Assembly (NCBI GenBank): GCA_963700745.1
Contig: CAVOYT010000009.1
Location: 248,001-312,000 of the forward strand
Direction: 5' to 3'
Source of the DNA: UBA10649 sp963700745
Lineage (GTDB): Bacteria; Actinomycetota; Actinomycetes; S36-B12
Length of the DNA: 64,000 nt
The position numbers and the translations under genes are program-made. Under the pieces are notes generated by a model. The model worked only from the letters and a program-made list of their open reading frames with translations. It was not told the origin of the DNA and ran no database searches. Positions 1-8,275 of the stretch are shown here, in pieces. The number at the start of each line of letters is the position of its first letter. Within the stretch, counting starts at the first letter, position 1.

Positions 1-874
1 GCCGGCCTGGAACGCCTGGGACACCGGCGAGCAGCCGGTCGCCTGGGCACCGAATACCTGATAGTCCCGGTCGTCGACGAGGCCGAGGTCCACGAACTCG
101 CGGAAGGCCTTGTCGACCTTGGTCAGCAGCGAGCCGGACGCCACCGGGGACACGATCGCGTCGGGGAGCCGCCACCCCAATTGCTCGGCGATCTCGAAGC
201 CGACGGTCTTGCTGCCCTCGGCGTAGTAGGGCCGCAGGTTGACGTTGACGAATCCCCAGTCCCTGTTCGAGGCGATCTCCGAGCAGAGCCGGTTGCACGT
301 CGTCGTAGTTGCCGTCGATGGCCACCAGCGTCCCGCCGTAGACGGCGGTGGTCACGATCTTCCCCGCCTCCAGGTTCGAGGGGACGAAGACCACTGAGGC
401 GAGCCCGGCGCGGGCCGCCGCCGCTGCCACCGCGTTGGCGAGGTTGCCGGTGGATGCGCAGGCGATGGTGGTGTAGCCGAGGCGGCGGCCGTTCTCCAGC
501 GCCACCGCCACGACCCGATCCTTGAACGAGTGGGTGGGGTTGCCGCTGTCGTCCTTCACCCAGACGGCTCGGGCGCCGAGCTCCGCGGCGAGGTTGTCTG
601 CGCGAACGAGGCGGGTCAGCCCTGGCTGGAGTCCCCGACGACCGGCGGCACCCGGTTCCACGGGCAGCAGCGCCTCGTACCTCCACATGGACCCGGGCCC
701 GGCCTCGATCTGCTCGCGGGTCACCGTGGAGGGGACGTAGGCCACCTCGAGGGGGCCGAAGCACTCCATGCAGGCGTAGCTCGCGTCGAGATCCGAGGTG
801 GCGCCGCACTCGCGGCAGCGCAGCGCGTAGGCAGCACCGAGCGACGGAGTGGGGGTGTCTATCTGAGCAGTCAT
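1..874 (-). CDS. thrC: Threonine synthase, cut by window edge, one frameshift
   Basis: PLP enzyme converting O-phosphohomoserine to threonine in the cytoplasm. The ATG at 874 gives a protein starting MTAQIDTPTPSLG. Two CxxC pairs near residues 19-40 form the N-terminal zinc-ribbon-like segment common in this family. The PLP lysine lies in GNPTHSFKDRV, followed by ACASTGNLANAV. Near 285-297 one extra base shifts the frame; beyond it the protein continues as CSEIASNRDWGFVNVN and VASGSLLTKVDKAF to the window edge, so the 3' end is missing. The start sits 15 bases behind a SAM-I riboswitch, with AGAGAGG as ribosome binding site. Family assignment is firm. Control by SAM is unexpected for a threonine gene, so a different physiological role is possible. 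Confidence 0.93.
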   Translation of the reverse strand, partial: MTAQIDTPTPSLGAAYALRCRECGATSDLDASYACMECFGPLEVAYVPSTVTREQIEAGPGSMWRYEALLPVEPGAAGRRGLQPGLTRLVRADNLAAELGARAVWVKDDSGNPTHSFKDRVVAVALENGRRLGYTTIACASTGNLANAVAAAAARAGLASVVFVPSNLEAGKIVTTAVYGGTLVAIDGNYDDVQPALLGDRLEQGLGIRQRQPAALLRRGQQDRRLRDRRAIGVAAPRRDRVPGGVRLAADQGRQGLPRVRGPRPRRRPGLSGIRCPGDRLLAGVPGVPGR

Positions 875-889
875 GACGAGGCCTCTCTT

Positions 890-1010
890 CTCATCTGCCC
901 TGGTCAACAGGTCGGAGTTGGCACCACGTCCGGGTGGCCTCGTGAACGAGATTCACCGAATAGGTTGCCGGGGCTTCAACGGGCCGTATCCCTCTGCCCC
1001 TCTGGATGAG
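890..1010 (-). ncRNA. SAM-I (S-box) riboswitch upstream of thrC
   Basis: Read on the minus strand, the element opens with CTCATC and closes with the exact complement GATGAG, forming P1. Between them lie the hallmark SAM-I blocks in order: CCAGAGGGGCAGAGGGA, GGCCCGTTGAAGCC, CCGGCAACC and GGTGCCAACTCC. Length is 121 nt, normal for the class. The 3' strand of P1 ends only a few bases before the AGAGAGG ribosome binding site of thrC and no U-run follows, so control is probably at translation initiation. The class binds S-adenosylmethionine and normally switches genes off when SAM is high. Confidence 0.96.
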
Positions 1011-1080
1011 GTATTCAGTTGTGTGAGCAGATGAAACCACACTCGAGCCGGGATGTGCCAACCACCCCTGCCTCTGAGCG

Positions 1081-1962
1081 TCAGGCCGGGACTGTCACGC
1101 CGGACGCGCGGAGACGTTCGACGGCGGCGTCGTACGTCGCATCGATCCGCTGGCAGGTCTCCGCGTCGAAGTCCTGTCGCCAGCGTCCCGGATGCGCGCC
1201 GTCGGGCGTCACGTTGGCGTCGAACCACTCCACCATGCCGTCGTCGACGTTCACGCCCAGGAAGCCGCAGAGGCGCTGCAGGGTGCCGGCCCGGTCGTTG
1301 ACCACCAGGTCCATCAGCTCGATGGTCAGCACCCGGTCCGACCGGGAGGCAGCCACGGCGGCGTGCGTGCGCACCATGCGCTGCTCCCACTGCGCCAGCG
1401 CGTCGAACACGTCATCGGGCCCGAAGGGCTGGCTGACGAAGGACGCTGCGACATCGCGGCCGTCCCGCGTCACGACGACGACCAGGGACGCGGGATAGAT
1501 GGGCTCGAGCCGATCGGCCTTGCGGGCATTGGCCGGCGTCGTGTCCACGAGTCTCGATGCCTGAAGGCGATCGGCGATGCGCGCCATGATGCGATTCGCC
1601 AGCTCGCGCGTCGCCGCCAGGGGCTCTCGCTGCATGTCGACGAGGTACTGGTGCGCCCAGCGCTCGACGTCCTCGCGGGACATCGACTGGTGAAGGCCGA
1701 CCTCGGGGGTGCGCTCGAACCATCGGTTCAGCAACCGATCGACCGCGAGGTCGGCGGCGGCCTGGGCTCGCGGCGAGCCGGGCTTGCGCAGAGCCACCGC
1801 CAGCGCGTCGGCCAGGCCGTCGTTGCCCGCGATGAACCGCACCTCCATGGGCCGCGCCAGCGTCAGGTCGGGATGGTGATCGAGCAGCTGGCCCACGATC
1901 GTGGAGCCGCTGCGCCCCGTGCCGCCCACCAGCACCGGATGCTCAAGGTCGACGGCAGCCAC
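1081..1962 (-). CDS. PAPS-dependent sulfotransferase family protein
   Basis: A 293-residue protein with the 5'-phosphosulfate-binding loop GGTGRSGST at residues 13-21, the fold signature of Sulfotransfer_1/3 domains that move sulfate from PAPS to a hydroxyl or amine. A second family-like stretch, SLVVVVTRDGRDVAASF, matches the 3'-phosphate-binding region (R-D-G-R-D-V). No signal peptide is visible, so it is probably cytoplasmic. The GTG start overlaps the last base of the upstream Cpn10-like gene (TAGTG), suggesting one transcript. The acceptor substrate cannot be told from sequence. Some actinobacterial members modify glycolipids or antibiotics, but that would be a guess here. Confidence 0.85.
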   Translation of the reverse strand: MAAVDLEHPVLVGGTGRSGSTIVGQLLDHHPDLTLARPMEVRFIAGNDGLADALAVALRKPGSPRAQAAADLAVDRLLNRWFERTPEVGLHQSMSREDVERWAHQYLVDMQREPLAATRELANRIMARIADRLQASRLVDTTPANARKADRLEPIYPASLVVVVTRDGRDVAASFVSQPFGPDDVFDALAQWEQRMVRTHAAVAASRSDRVLTIELMDLVVNDRAGTLQRLCGFLGVNVDDGMVEWFDANVTPDGAHPGRWRQDFDAETCQRIDATYDAAVERLRASGVTVPA

Positions 1963-2345
1963 TAGAGGTACAGCCCCGTGCCGGCGGTGCTGTGCCGTGA
2001 CGCCGCGACCGCGTGGATGTCACGTTCCCGCAGGAGGACGTAGTCGATGCCCTGGAGCTCCACCTGACCTCGGTCCTCCGGCTCGAACAGGACCCGGTCC
2101 CCGATCTCCAGGCTTCGCACGTTGGGCCCGAGGGCGACCACCTTCGCCCAGGAGAGTCGGCGGCCGACCTGTGCCGTCGCCGGGATGACGATGCCCCCCA
2201 TGGATCGGCGCTCGCGCCCGTCAGAGTCCTCGCGCACCAGTACCCGGTCGTGCAGAAGCTTGATCGGGACCGATCCGTCGGCATTGGGAGTCGTGTCGGG
2301 AGAGGCGTTCGTCCCCGTCACCTCGTCGTGGTCCAGCGCGGTCAC
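1962..2345 (-). CDS. GroES/Cpn10-like protein
   Basis: 127 residues; residues 27-115 match the co-chaperonin fold: LHDRVLVRED, then SMGGIVIPATA in the mobile-loop region, VVALGPNVR, IGDRVLFEPED and YVLLRERDIHAV. Unlike classical GroES (about 97 residues) it has a 25-residue N-terminal extension and a short C-terminal tail, and no groEL follows. It is therefore a solitary Cpn10 paralogue of the type actinobacteria keep beside Bcp and DUF3618 genes, as here. GTG start at 2345; nine bases separate it from the DUF3618 stop. Whether it caps a chaperonin is unknown. Confidence 0.85.
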   Translation of the reverse strand: MTALDHDEVTGTNASPDTTPNADGSVPIKLLHDRVLVREDSDGRERRSMGGIVIPATAQVGRRLSWAKVVALGPNVRSLEIGDRVLFEPEDRGQVELQGIDYVLLRERDIHAVAASRHSTAGTGLYL

Positions 2346-2354
2346 GTGATCTGG

Positions 2355-2639
2355 CTATCGACGGCGTCGGGCGACGATCCGGATGGCGATGAGACCGACG
2401 ACGACTGCGCCCGCGATGGCCACCCGCTCGGGACGGATGCCGCCGTACTCGTCGGTGAACCATCCGGTGATCGAGCGTCCCCCGCGTTGGACCAGCGCTT
2501 TCGGGGCCGTCTGGGTCTTGAGTTCGCTCAGTGACGTCACTAGTTCGTCTCGGGCGGCAGCCACCTCGGCCTGGAGTTCGTCCATCGACGGAGCCGGGGG
2601 CGGCGTAGTGGCCGGCGCTTCGTCACTCATGGTGGACAA
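2355..2639 (-). CDS. DUF3618 family small membrane protein
   Basis: 94 residues. A Pro/Ala-rich start is followed by an amphipathic segment MDELQAEVAAARDELVTSL, a linker, and one C-terminal transmembrane helix (about residues 70-88) ending in a run of arginines. This is the DUF3618 arrangement: cytoplasmic helix, single membrane anchor, positive end. Function unknown. It lies in a minus-strand row between the metal-importer permease and the Cpn10-like gene. An alternative ATG three codons downstream is possible. Confidence 0.85.
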   Translation of the reverse strand: MSTMSDEAPATTPPPAPSMDELQAEVAAARDELVTSLSELKTQTAPKALVQRGGRSITGWFTDEYGGIRPERVAIAGAVVVGLIAIRIVARRRR

Positions 2640-2641
2640 GA

Positions 2642-3517
2642 CTACGCGGCAGGCTCGGCGAGGAGGTCCTCGGAGTGGCTGTCGAGTCCTGCAGAGCGTC
2701 GAAGCCCCCGTCCTCCGGTGGCGACGAGGACGATCACGAACACGCTTGCCCCGACGAGGACGATCATCGTGCCGGACGGCACGCCCGCGTAGTAGCTCAG
2801 ATACATGCCGACCAGTCCGCAGATCGCGCCGATGGAGGTGCTGTAGGCGAGCATCCGCCCGAAGGAGTCGGTGAGCATGCGGGCGATGACCGGAGGGATG
2901 ACCAGCATCGCCGCGACAAGGGTCACGCCGATCACCGTGAGCGTGGCGAGGATGGCGAGCGAGAGAACGATCATGAGCGCGGCCTCGACCCGGTTCACGT
3001 TGACTCCGGAAACGGCCGCGACCTCGGGATCGAACGTCGCGAAGAGCAGCGCGCGGTAACGCAGGAAGACGAAGGCGGCGGTCAGCGCCGACACCGCGAA
3101 GAGGCCGACGATCTGGCCGGTGCTGATGCCCAGGATGCTGCCGAAGAGGGCGTTCTCGAACGAGGGTCCACTCGTGCCGAACTTGGCGAACAGCGCAACG
3201 CCGAGCGCGAAGGAGGCGATGGTGATGACGCCGATGGCGGCATCGGCTCCGACTCGGCTCTTCTTGGTGACGACCGAGATCGCCAGGGCCGACGCGATGC
3301 CCCAGATCCCGGCCGCGAGGGCGTAGAACTGCGCCGCGAACAGCTGTGCCGCGGCAAAGCCGCCGAAGATCGAGTGCGAGAGTCCGTGACCGATGTAGCT
3401 CATCCCGCGCAGCACGATGTAGACGCCGATCAGCCCGAGGAGCGCACCGGACAGCGTCGCGACGACCAGGCCCTTCTGGAAGAAGGCGTAGGTGAGCGGC
3501 TCGAGGACCGAGTCCAT
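2642..3517 (-). CDS. Zinc/manganese-type ABC transporter permease
   Basis: 291 residues with about eight hydrophobic helices, matching the ABC-3 permease family (ZnuB, MntB, SitC). The N-terminal helices carry the family-like stretch LIGVYIVLRGMSYIGHGLSH. It forms the membrane channel of a divalent-metal importer with the ATPase (3519-4305) and the lipoprotein (4316-5322), all on the minus strand with gaps of 1-10 bases, so one operon. Substrate (Zn or Mn) cannot be assigned from the permease. Intact, with no frameshift. Confidence 0.92.
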   Translation of the reverse strand: MDSVLEPLTYAFFQKGLVVATLSGALLGLIGVYIVLRGMSYIGHGLSHSIFGGFAAAQLFAAQFYALAAGIWGIASALAISVVTKKSRVGADAAIGVITIASFALGVALFAKFGTSGPSFENALFGSILGISTGQIVGLFAVSALTAAFVFLRYRALLFATFDPEVAAVSGVNVNRVEAALMIVLSLAILATLTVIGVTLVAAMLVIPPVIARMLTDSFGRMLAYSTSIGAICGLVGMYLSYYAGVPSGTMIVLVGASVFVIVLVATGGRGLRRSAGLDSHSEDLLAEPAA

Positions 3518-3518
3518 G

Positions 3519-4305
3519 TCAGATCCTCCCCCGGTTCGCCAGTCCGGACGGAGCCTCGTCGACGACGACTCGCATGCCGAGATGCTCCAGGACCTCCATG
3601 CGGGCGCCGAAGGTCCCCTCCAGCACCGTCGGCGTGATGACCTCGGACGGCGTGCCGTCGGCGACGATCCGGTGGTTCACGCAGACCAGATGCGGCAGGT
3701 GCGCCGCCATCCCGTTGAGGTCGTGGGTGGTGAGCACGATGGCGACGCCGTCCTCGTGCAGGTCGGCGAGCAGGTGCAGCACGTCGTGGCGCGTGGAGAC
3801 GTCGACGCCGCTGGTCGGCTCGTCCATGAGGAGCACCTGCGGATCCCGCAGGAGCGCCCGGGCGAGGAACATGCGCTGCTGCTGCCCACCGGAGAGCTCA
3901 CGGATGTGGCGTTCGGCCAGTCCACCGATTCCCAGCCGCTCGAGCACGGCCTCGACGGCGTGCTTCTCGCTCCGGCTGGCCCACGGGAGCGACTCCGCCG
4001 GGCTTGCGCGACATGAGGACGCACTCCATCACGGTGACCGGGAAGTTCCAGTTCACCGTCTCGAGCTGAGGCACATAGGACAATCGCAGGCCCGGCTCCC
4101 GGCGGATCGTCCCGCCGACGGGGTCGAGGGTGCCGAGGAGCAGCCGCAGGAGGGTGGTCTTGCCCGCCCCGGAGGGCCCCACGATGCCGGTGAACTGGTC
4201 CTCGTGGACGTGGAACGAGACGTCGGACAGCACGACGTGGTGCCCGTAGCTCGCCGAGACCCCATCCAGTCGGATGAGCTCGGGGCCTACGCCCGTTCCG
4301 GTCAC
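3519..4305 (-). CDS. Metal ABC transporter ATPase, one frameshift
   Basis: Energy subunit of the divalent-metal importer. From the GTG at 4305 the first frame gives Walker A GPSGAGKTT, the Q-loop region YVPQLETVNWNFP and VMECVLMSR. The second frame, joined near 3995-4010, gives LERLGIGGL, signature LSGGQQQRMFLARAL, Walker B VLLMDEPTSG and the H-loop VLTTHDLN. Removing one base restores SPAESLPWASRSEKHAVEA across the joint, so an inserted base is likely rather than a true pseudogene. It overlaps neither neighbour and is ten bases behind the lipoprotein stop. Confidence 0.9.
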
Positions 4306-4315
4306 TCCACGCTCG

Positions 4316-5322
4316 TCACTGCGGGTACACCGCGTTGTCCGGTACGTCGCTCGACACGTCCAGGGCGTCGATGGTGGCGGGGTCGCCACCCAGTCCCCTG
4401 ATCATGGTGGCGAAGTCGTATTTCATCAACCCGAGCCAGGAGTGGTCGGCCTCCCCCGGAGCCCCGGGGAGGTCATCGTCGCGGAGCGACTCCTCGTACT
4501 GCGCGCCGGTCGCGCGCCCGATCTCCTCGAGCACGGCGGACGGGAAGACCTCCGAGCCGAAGATCGTCGGGACGCCCTGAGACTTCACCTGCTCGATGAG
4601 CCCGGCCACCTCCGAGGGGGTCGGGTCGGAGAAGTTCTTGGGCTGAACAGCACCGACGACGGTCCAACCGAAGTTCTTGGCGAAGTAGGCATAGGCGTCG
4701 TGGTAGGTCAGGAGCTTGAGGTTGCCTGCGGGAACGGTTGTCTGGTCGGTGCGCACCGCGTCGGCCAGCTCGTTCGCCTTGGCTGCGAAAGCCTCGTAGT
4801 TGTCGGCGTAGTAGGAGGCGTTCTCCGGGTCAGCCTTGGAGAACTCGTCGCGGATCAGGGCTGCGTACTCGATCGCGTAGAGCGGGTCGGTCCACAGATG
4901 CGGGTTGGGCTTGCCCTCCTCCTTCGGGAAGGAGAAGTCGTAGATGTAGTCCGACTCCGGGAGGACGGTCGTGCCGATCTCGACGATCGGGGTCTCCTCG
5001 CGCTTGTTCTGCTCGGCCAGCTCGAGGGTGGGGTCCTCCAGCTTGAGGCCGTTGACGAGGATCAGGTCAGCCGTGCTGAGCAGCTCCGCAACGCGAGGCT
5101 CGGGCTCGATAGGTGTGGCTGTTCGTGCCCTCGGGGACGATGCCCTCGATCGCGGATCCGGTCGCCACCGACGCTGGACGCGATCGAGGTGATGGGCGAC
5201 ACGGTCGTGGCCACGAGGAGACCCTCGGACGACGCGGCCTGCTCATCCGCAGCACCCGAGGAGGAACAGCCAGCGAGCAGGGTGATTCCGGCCGCCAGCG
5301 CGGCAATGGCAGACTTTCGCAT
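4316..5322 (-). CDS. Metal ABC transporter substrate-binding lipoprotein, two frameshifts
   Basis: ZnuA/TroA-type cluster A-1 binding protein. The N-terminus MRKSAIAALAAGITLLAGC is a lipoprotein signal with lipobox LAGC. Metal-ligand candidates are the histidines in TNSHTYEPEP and KPNPHLWTDP, a later HDAYAYFAKNFGW and the acidic C-terminal region. Two extra bases, near 5112 and 5155, break the frame; deleting each restores a continuous family-like protein ending DNAVYPQ. There is no His-rich loop, so zinc specificity is not supported over manganese. First gene of the importer operon. An inverted repeat at 5352-5369 upstream may be its operator. Confidence 0.9.
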
Positions 5323-5351
5323 GAGCACACCCTAAGTCGACCCGTGGCTTA

Positions 5352-5369
5352 CTGCAAATCTACTTGCAG
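5352..5369. promoter_or_regulatory. 18-bp inverted repeat between metal importer and bcp
   Basis: CTGCAA-N6-TTGCAG, a perfect palindrome with 6-bp arms, in the 91-bp space between the divergent metal-importer operon and bcp. The position suits a repressor site covering either promoter. It does not match the known actinobacterial Zur box, so the regulator is unknown. Confidence 0.45.
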
Positions 5370-5413
5370 GTGCATATTCGTTCGCCACTAGGTGAACTCT
5401 TGGAGGACGACCC

Positions 5414-5884
5414 ATGGCCCTTTCCCCCGGCGATCCCGCACCGGACTTCGACCTGCTCGACGACGCAGGAAGCCGGGTCCGACTCAGCGACCTCCGGGGA
5501 CACCGGGTTCTGCTGTACGCCTACCCCGCGGCCATGACGCCGGGGTGCACGACGCAGGCGTGCGACTTCCGCGACAATCTGGCGGTCTTCGGCGAGCACG
5601 GGTTCACCGTCCTCGGCATCTCCCCGGACAAGCCCGAGAAGCTGGCCAAGTTCCGCGAGCGCGACCACCTCACGTTCCCGCTGCTCTCCGACCCCGACAA
5701 GTCGGTGCTGACGGCCTATGGCGCCTACGGGGAGAAGAAGCTGTACGGGAAGGTCGTGGTCGGCGTTATCCGATCGACCTTCGTCATCGACGCCGACGGC
5801 AACATCGAGCGCGCCTTCTACAACGTCAAGGCCACCGGGCACGTCGCCAAGCTCATGCGCGACCTCGGGCTCGCGGCATCGTGA
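5414..5884 (+). CDS. bcp: Thioredoxin-dependent thiol peroxidase (Bcp/PrxQ)
   Basis: 156 residues, the usual length for PrxQ/Bcp. It reduces hydroperoxides with electrons from thioredoxin in the cytoplasm. The active site PAAMTPGCTTQACDFRD holds the peroxidatic Cys (in TPGC) and the resolving Cys five residues later, the atypical 2-Cys PrxQ pattern. The start is preceded by TTGGAGG at good distance. Its stop overlaps the GTG start of the dioxygenase-like gene (GTGA), so the two are co-translated. It is divergent from the metal-importer operon. Confidence 0.95.
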   Translation: MALSPGDPAPDFDLLDDAGSRVRLSDLRGHRVLLYAYPAAMTPGCTTQACDFRDNLAVFGEHGFTVLGISPDKPEKLAKFRERDHLTFPLLSDPDKSVLTAYGAYGEKKLYGKVVVGVIRSTFVIDADGNIERAFYNVKATGHVAKLMRDLGLAAS

Positions 5885-6718
5885 CAGCTCCGGACACGAA
5901 CGTCGTCGACGCGGCGACCGTCGAGGAGTTCCGCCGCGACGGCTGCACCATCGTTCGCGGCCTGTTCACCCCCGACGAGGTGGAAGCCATCCGCGAGGGT
6001 ATCGAGCGCAACCTCGCCGAGCCCGGACCACTGTTCGGCGTCGCCAGCCGCGACGACGACCCCGGTCGCTTCGTCGAGGACTTCTGCAACTGGCAGCGCA
6101 TCGAGGAGTACCGGCGGATCGCGTTCGAGTCCAGGGCGGCCGATGTCGCTGCGGCCCTGATGGGCGGCTCGGTCGTCCGGCTCTACCACGACCACCTGCT
6201 CGTCAAGGAGCCCGGAACGAGGCAGCCCACCCCGTGGCACCAGGACCAGCCGTACTACAACGTCGAGGGCGTCGACAACGTGTCGATGTGGGCACCGGTG
6301 GATCCCGTCGCCGACGGAGTCGACCCTGGAGTTTCTCGTCGGCTCGCACCGCGACGGCTGGCTGATGCCCCGGACGTTCCTGACCGAGCAGGCCGCGTGG
6401 TTCCCCGAGGGGACCCTGGCCGAGCTTCCCGACATCGAGTCCGACCGCGACGCATTCGAGATCCGGGGCTGGGCCATGGAGCCTGGCGATGCGGTCTTCT
6501 TCCACATGCTCACCGCGCACCATGCCTACGGCGTTGCCGGCACGAACCGGCGGCGGGCGTTCTCCCTGCGCTTTCTGGGCGACGACGCCACCCACGCGCC
6601 TCGCCCGTGGCGGACGTCACCGCAGTTCGAGGGGCTGGAGGACGAACTGCCCGCCGGTGCCCCGATGGACCATCCGCTGTTCCCGATCCTGCGCACCACT
6701 CCCCAATTCGTTGACTGA
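5881..6718 (+). CDS. Phytanoyl-CoA dioxygenase-like Fe(II)/2-oxoglutarate enzyme, one frameshift
   Basis: GTG start at 5881 overlapping the bcp stop. The first part carries the iron-binding HxD in PTPWHQDQPYYNVEG. The second, in another frame from about 6312, carries the distal histidine in HMLTAHHAYG and the 2-oxoglutarate-binding arginine region TNRRRAFSLRF. Removal of one base restores ADESTLEFLVGSH across the joint. About 279 residues once repaired, normal for PhyH-family proteins. These enzymes hydroxylate varied substrates with O2 and 2-oxoglutarate; the substrate here is unknown. Its 3' end forms one arm of the long inverted repeat at 6701-6779. Confidence 0.85.
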
Positions 6719-6779
6719 GCAGTTGTTGGGCGCTTCGTGCCGATTGGAGGGCCAACAACTGCACGATCAACGAATGGGG
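6701..6779. repeat. Long interrupted inverted repeat at the dioxygenase gene end, before tRNA-Leu
   Basis: The left arm has two blocks, CCCCAATTCGTTGA (6701-6714) and GCAGTTGTTGG (6719-6729). The right arm has their complements, CCAACAACTGC (6752-6762) and TCAACGAATGGGG (6767-6779). The outer pair has one extra A on the left; a 4-base internal loop separates the blocks; the apical loop is 22 bases. The left arm includes the stop codon of the dioxygenase gene. It may be a terminator, although no U-run follows, or a small repeat element. Confidence 0.6.
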
Positions 6780-6804
6780 CGGCTGCCTAGACTGGCCGCA
6801 CCGC

Positions 6805-6885
6805 GCGGGAGTGGTGGAACGGCAGACACGCAGGTTTTAGGTACCTGTGCCTTCGGGCGTGAGGGTTCGAGTCCCTCCTTCCGCA
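6805..6885 (+). tRNA. tRNA-Leu (anticodon TAG)
   Basis: The acceptor stem GCGGGAG pairs with CTTCCGC (one G-U). The D-arm is GTGGAACGGCAGACAC. The anticodon stem CAGGT/ACCTG encloses loop TTTAGGT with anticodon TAG, reading CTA. A long variable arm (GCC-TTCG-GGC) marks a class II tRNA. The T-arm GAGGGTTCGAGTCCCTC is canonical. The 3' end is followed by CCG, so CCA is not fully encoded. Confidence 0.96.
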
Positions 6886-6891
6886 CCGTCG

Positions 6892-7501
6892 TCAGGTGAG
6901 CAGTTCGCGCACGACCGGGGCCAGGGCTTGAAGAGCTCGGCCCCGATGACTGATCGCGTCCTTCTCCTCCGAGGCCATCTCGGCCGTCGTCACGTCGTAC
7001 CCCAGCGGGCACGAAGATCGGGTCGTAGCCGAAGCCGTTCGTCCCCCGCGGTTCACGGATGATGCGTTCCCTCGATGCTGCCCTCGACGACCCGCTCCGT
7101 GCCGTCCGGGAAGCGCAATCGCGGCGGCGCACTGGAACGCCGCTCCTCGACGGCGGTCGGGGACATCCGACAGCTGCCCGAGGACGAGCGCGAGGTTGGC
7201 GGCATCATCGCCGTGCCGTCCCGACCATCGTGCCGAGAAGATCCCGGGCATGCCGTTGAGCGCATCGATGCACAGGCCCGAGTCGTCGGCGATCGCCGGC
7301 AGCCCGGTGATGCGCGCGATCTCGCGAGCCTTCAGCAGCGCGTTGCCTGCGAATGAGGACTCGGTCTCGGCGACGTCCGGCAGGTCGGGGAACGCGTCGG
7401 CACCCAGCAGTTCGACGTCGAGACCCTGCAGCCTCGAGGATGCGATGCAGCTCCTCGAGCTTGTGCCGGTTCTTCGTCGCCAGGACGACCTGCGCGGTCA
7501 C
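6892..7501 (-). CDS. rdgB: Non-canonical purine NTP pyrophosphatase, four frameshifts
   Basis: XTP/dITP diphosphatase that removes deaminated purine nucleotides from the pool. The GTG start overlaps the rph stop (GTGA). The N-terminus TAQVVLATKNRHKLEEL holds the substrate-binding T/S-x-N-x-x-K motif. Then follow FAGNALLKAR, ADDSGLCIDALNGMPG and TNGFGYDPIF, all family hallmarks, but spread over three frames. Shifts fall near 7428, 7113, 7076 and 7008, and each is repaired by removing one base. The density (four in 610 bp) is the highest in the window. Either sequencing errors or a decayed copy; the hallmarks are too well kept for old decay. Confidence 0.88.
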
Positions 7502-8248
7502 GTCAGCCCTTCGGCAGGGATGGGCTGGGCGAGCGCGGTCGCCTGCAGCCCGGCGAGCGTCGCGCACCCCTCCCCCGCCAGGTCCAGCAGCCGGTCGAGC
7601 AGCGCCCGGTCGAACGCCTCGCCCTCCGCCGTTCCCTGCACCTCGACGAACCTGCCGTCACCGGTCATGACGACGTTCATGTCGGTGTCGGCGTTGACGT
7701 CGTCGTCGTAGTGCAGGTCGAGCCGCGGCTCACCGTCGACGATGCCGACGCTGACGGCCGCGACCGAGTCCTTCAGCGGATCCACGCCCGGCTTGAGCAG
7801 CCCCTCACCGCGCGCCCACGACAGGGCATCGGCCAGGGCCACGTAGGCGCCGGTGATCGCGGCGGTGCGGGTGCCGCCATCGGCCTGCAGGACGTCGCAG
7901 TCGATCAGGATGCTGTTCTCGCCGAGCGACCTCCATGTCGACCACGGCGCGCAGGCTCCGGCCGATCAGCCGGGAGATCTCCTGGGTCCGGCCGCCCAGC
8001 TTGCCCTTCACCGACTCGCGCTGGTTGCGGGTGTTCGTCGCCCGCGGAAGCATCGCGTACTCCGCGGTGACCCAGCCCTTGCCGGAGTCCCGGAGCCAGC
8101 GCGGCACGCCCGCGGTGAACGACGCCGTGCACAGGACCCGGGTGCGACCGAAGGAGACGAGCGTCGACCCCTCGGCCTGCTCGAGCCAGCCGCGCTCGAA
8201 GGTGATGGGACGGAGCTGGTCGGCCGCGCGGCCGTCGGATCGAGTCAT
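7498..8248 (-). CDS. rph: Ribonuclease PH, one frameshift
   Basis: Phosphorolytic 3'-5' exoribonuclease trimming tRNA 3' ends. The first frame gives MTRSDGRAADQLRPI, ASFTAGVPRW and TNTRNQRESVKGKLGGRTQEISRL cut at the expected spots; the second gives LADALSWARGEGLLKPG and DLHYDDDVNADTDMNVV with the metal-binding Asp residues. One extra G near 7929 separates them; its removal restores DMEVLGENSILIDCDV. About 250 residues after repair, normal for actinobacteria. It overlaps the rdgB start, so the pair is translationally coupled. Confidence 0.95.
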
Positions 8249-8275
8249 GCGGCGACCCTATCCAGCGCCGCGATG

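Noticed and set aside
2675..3637. Open frame of 320 codons on the plus strand opposite the metal permease
   Set aside because: Low-complexity Asp/Arg/His-rich translation with no known fold; the permease on the other strand is clear.
5352..5369. Zur box for the metal importer
   Set aside because: CTGCAA-N6-TTGCAG does not resemble the AT-rich Zur palindrome, so no regulator name was given.
6892..7501. rdgB as a true pseudogene
   Set aside because: All catalytic and binding motifs survive and each shift is one inserted base, as in intact-looking neighbours; old decay would also show substitutions and deletions.
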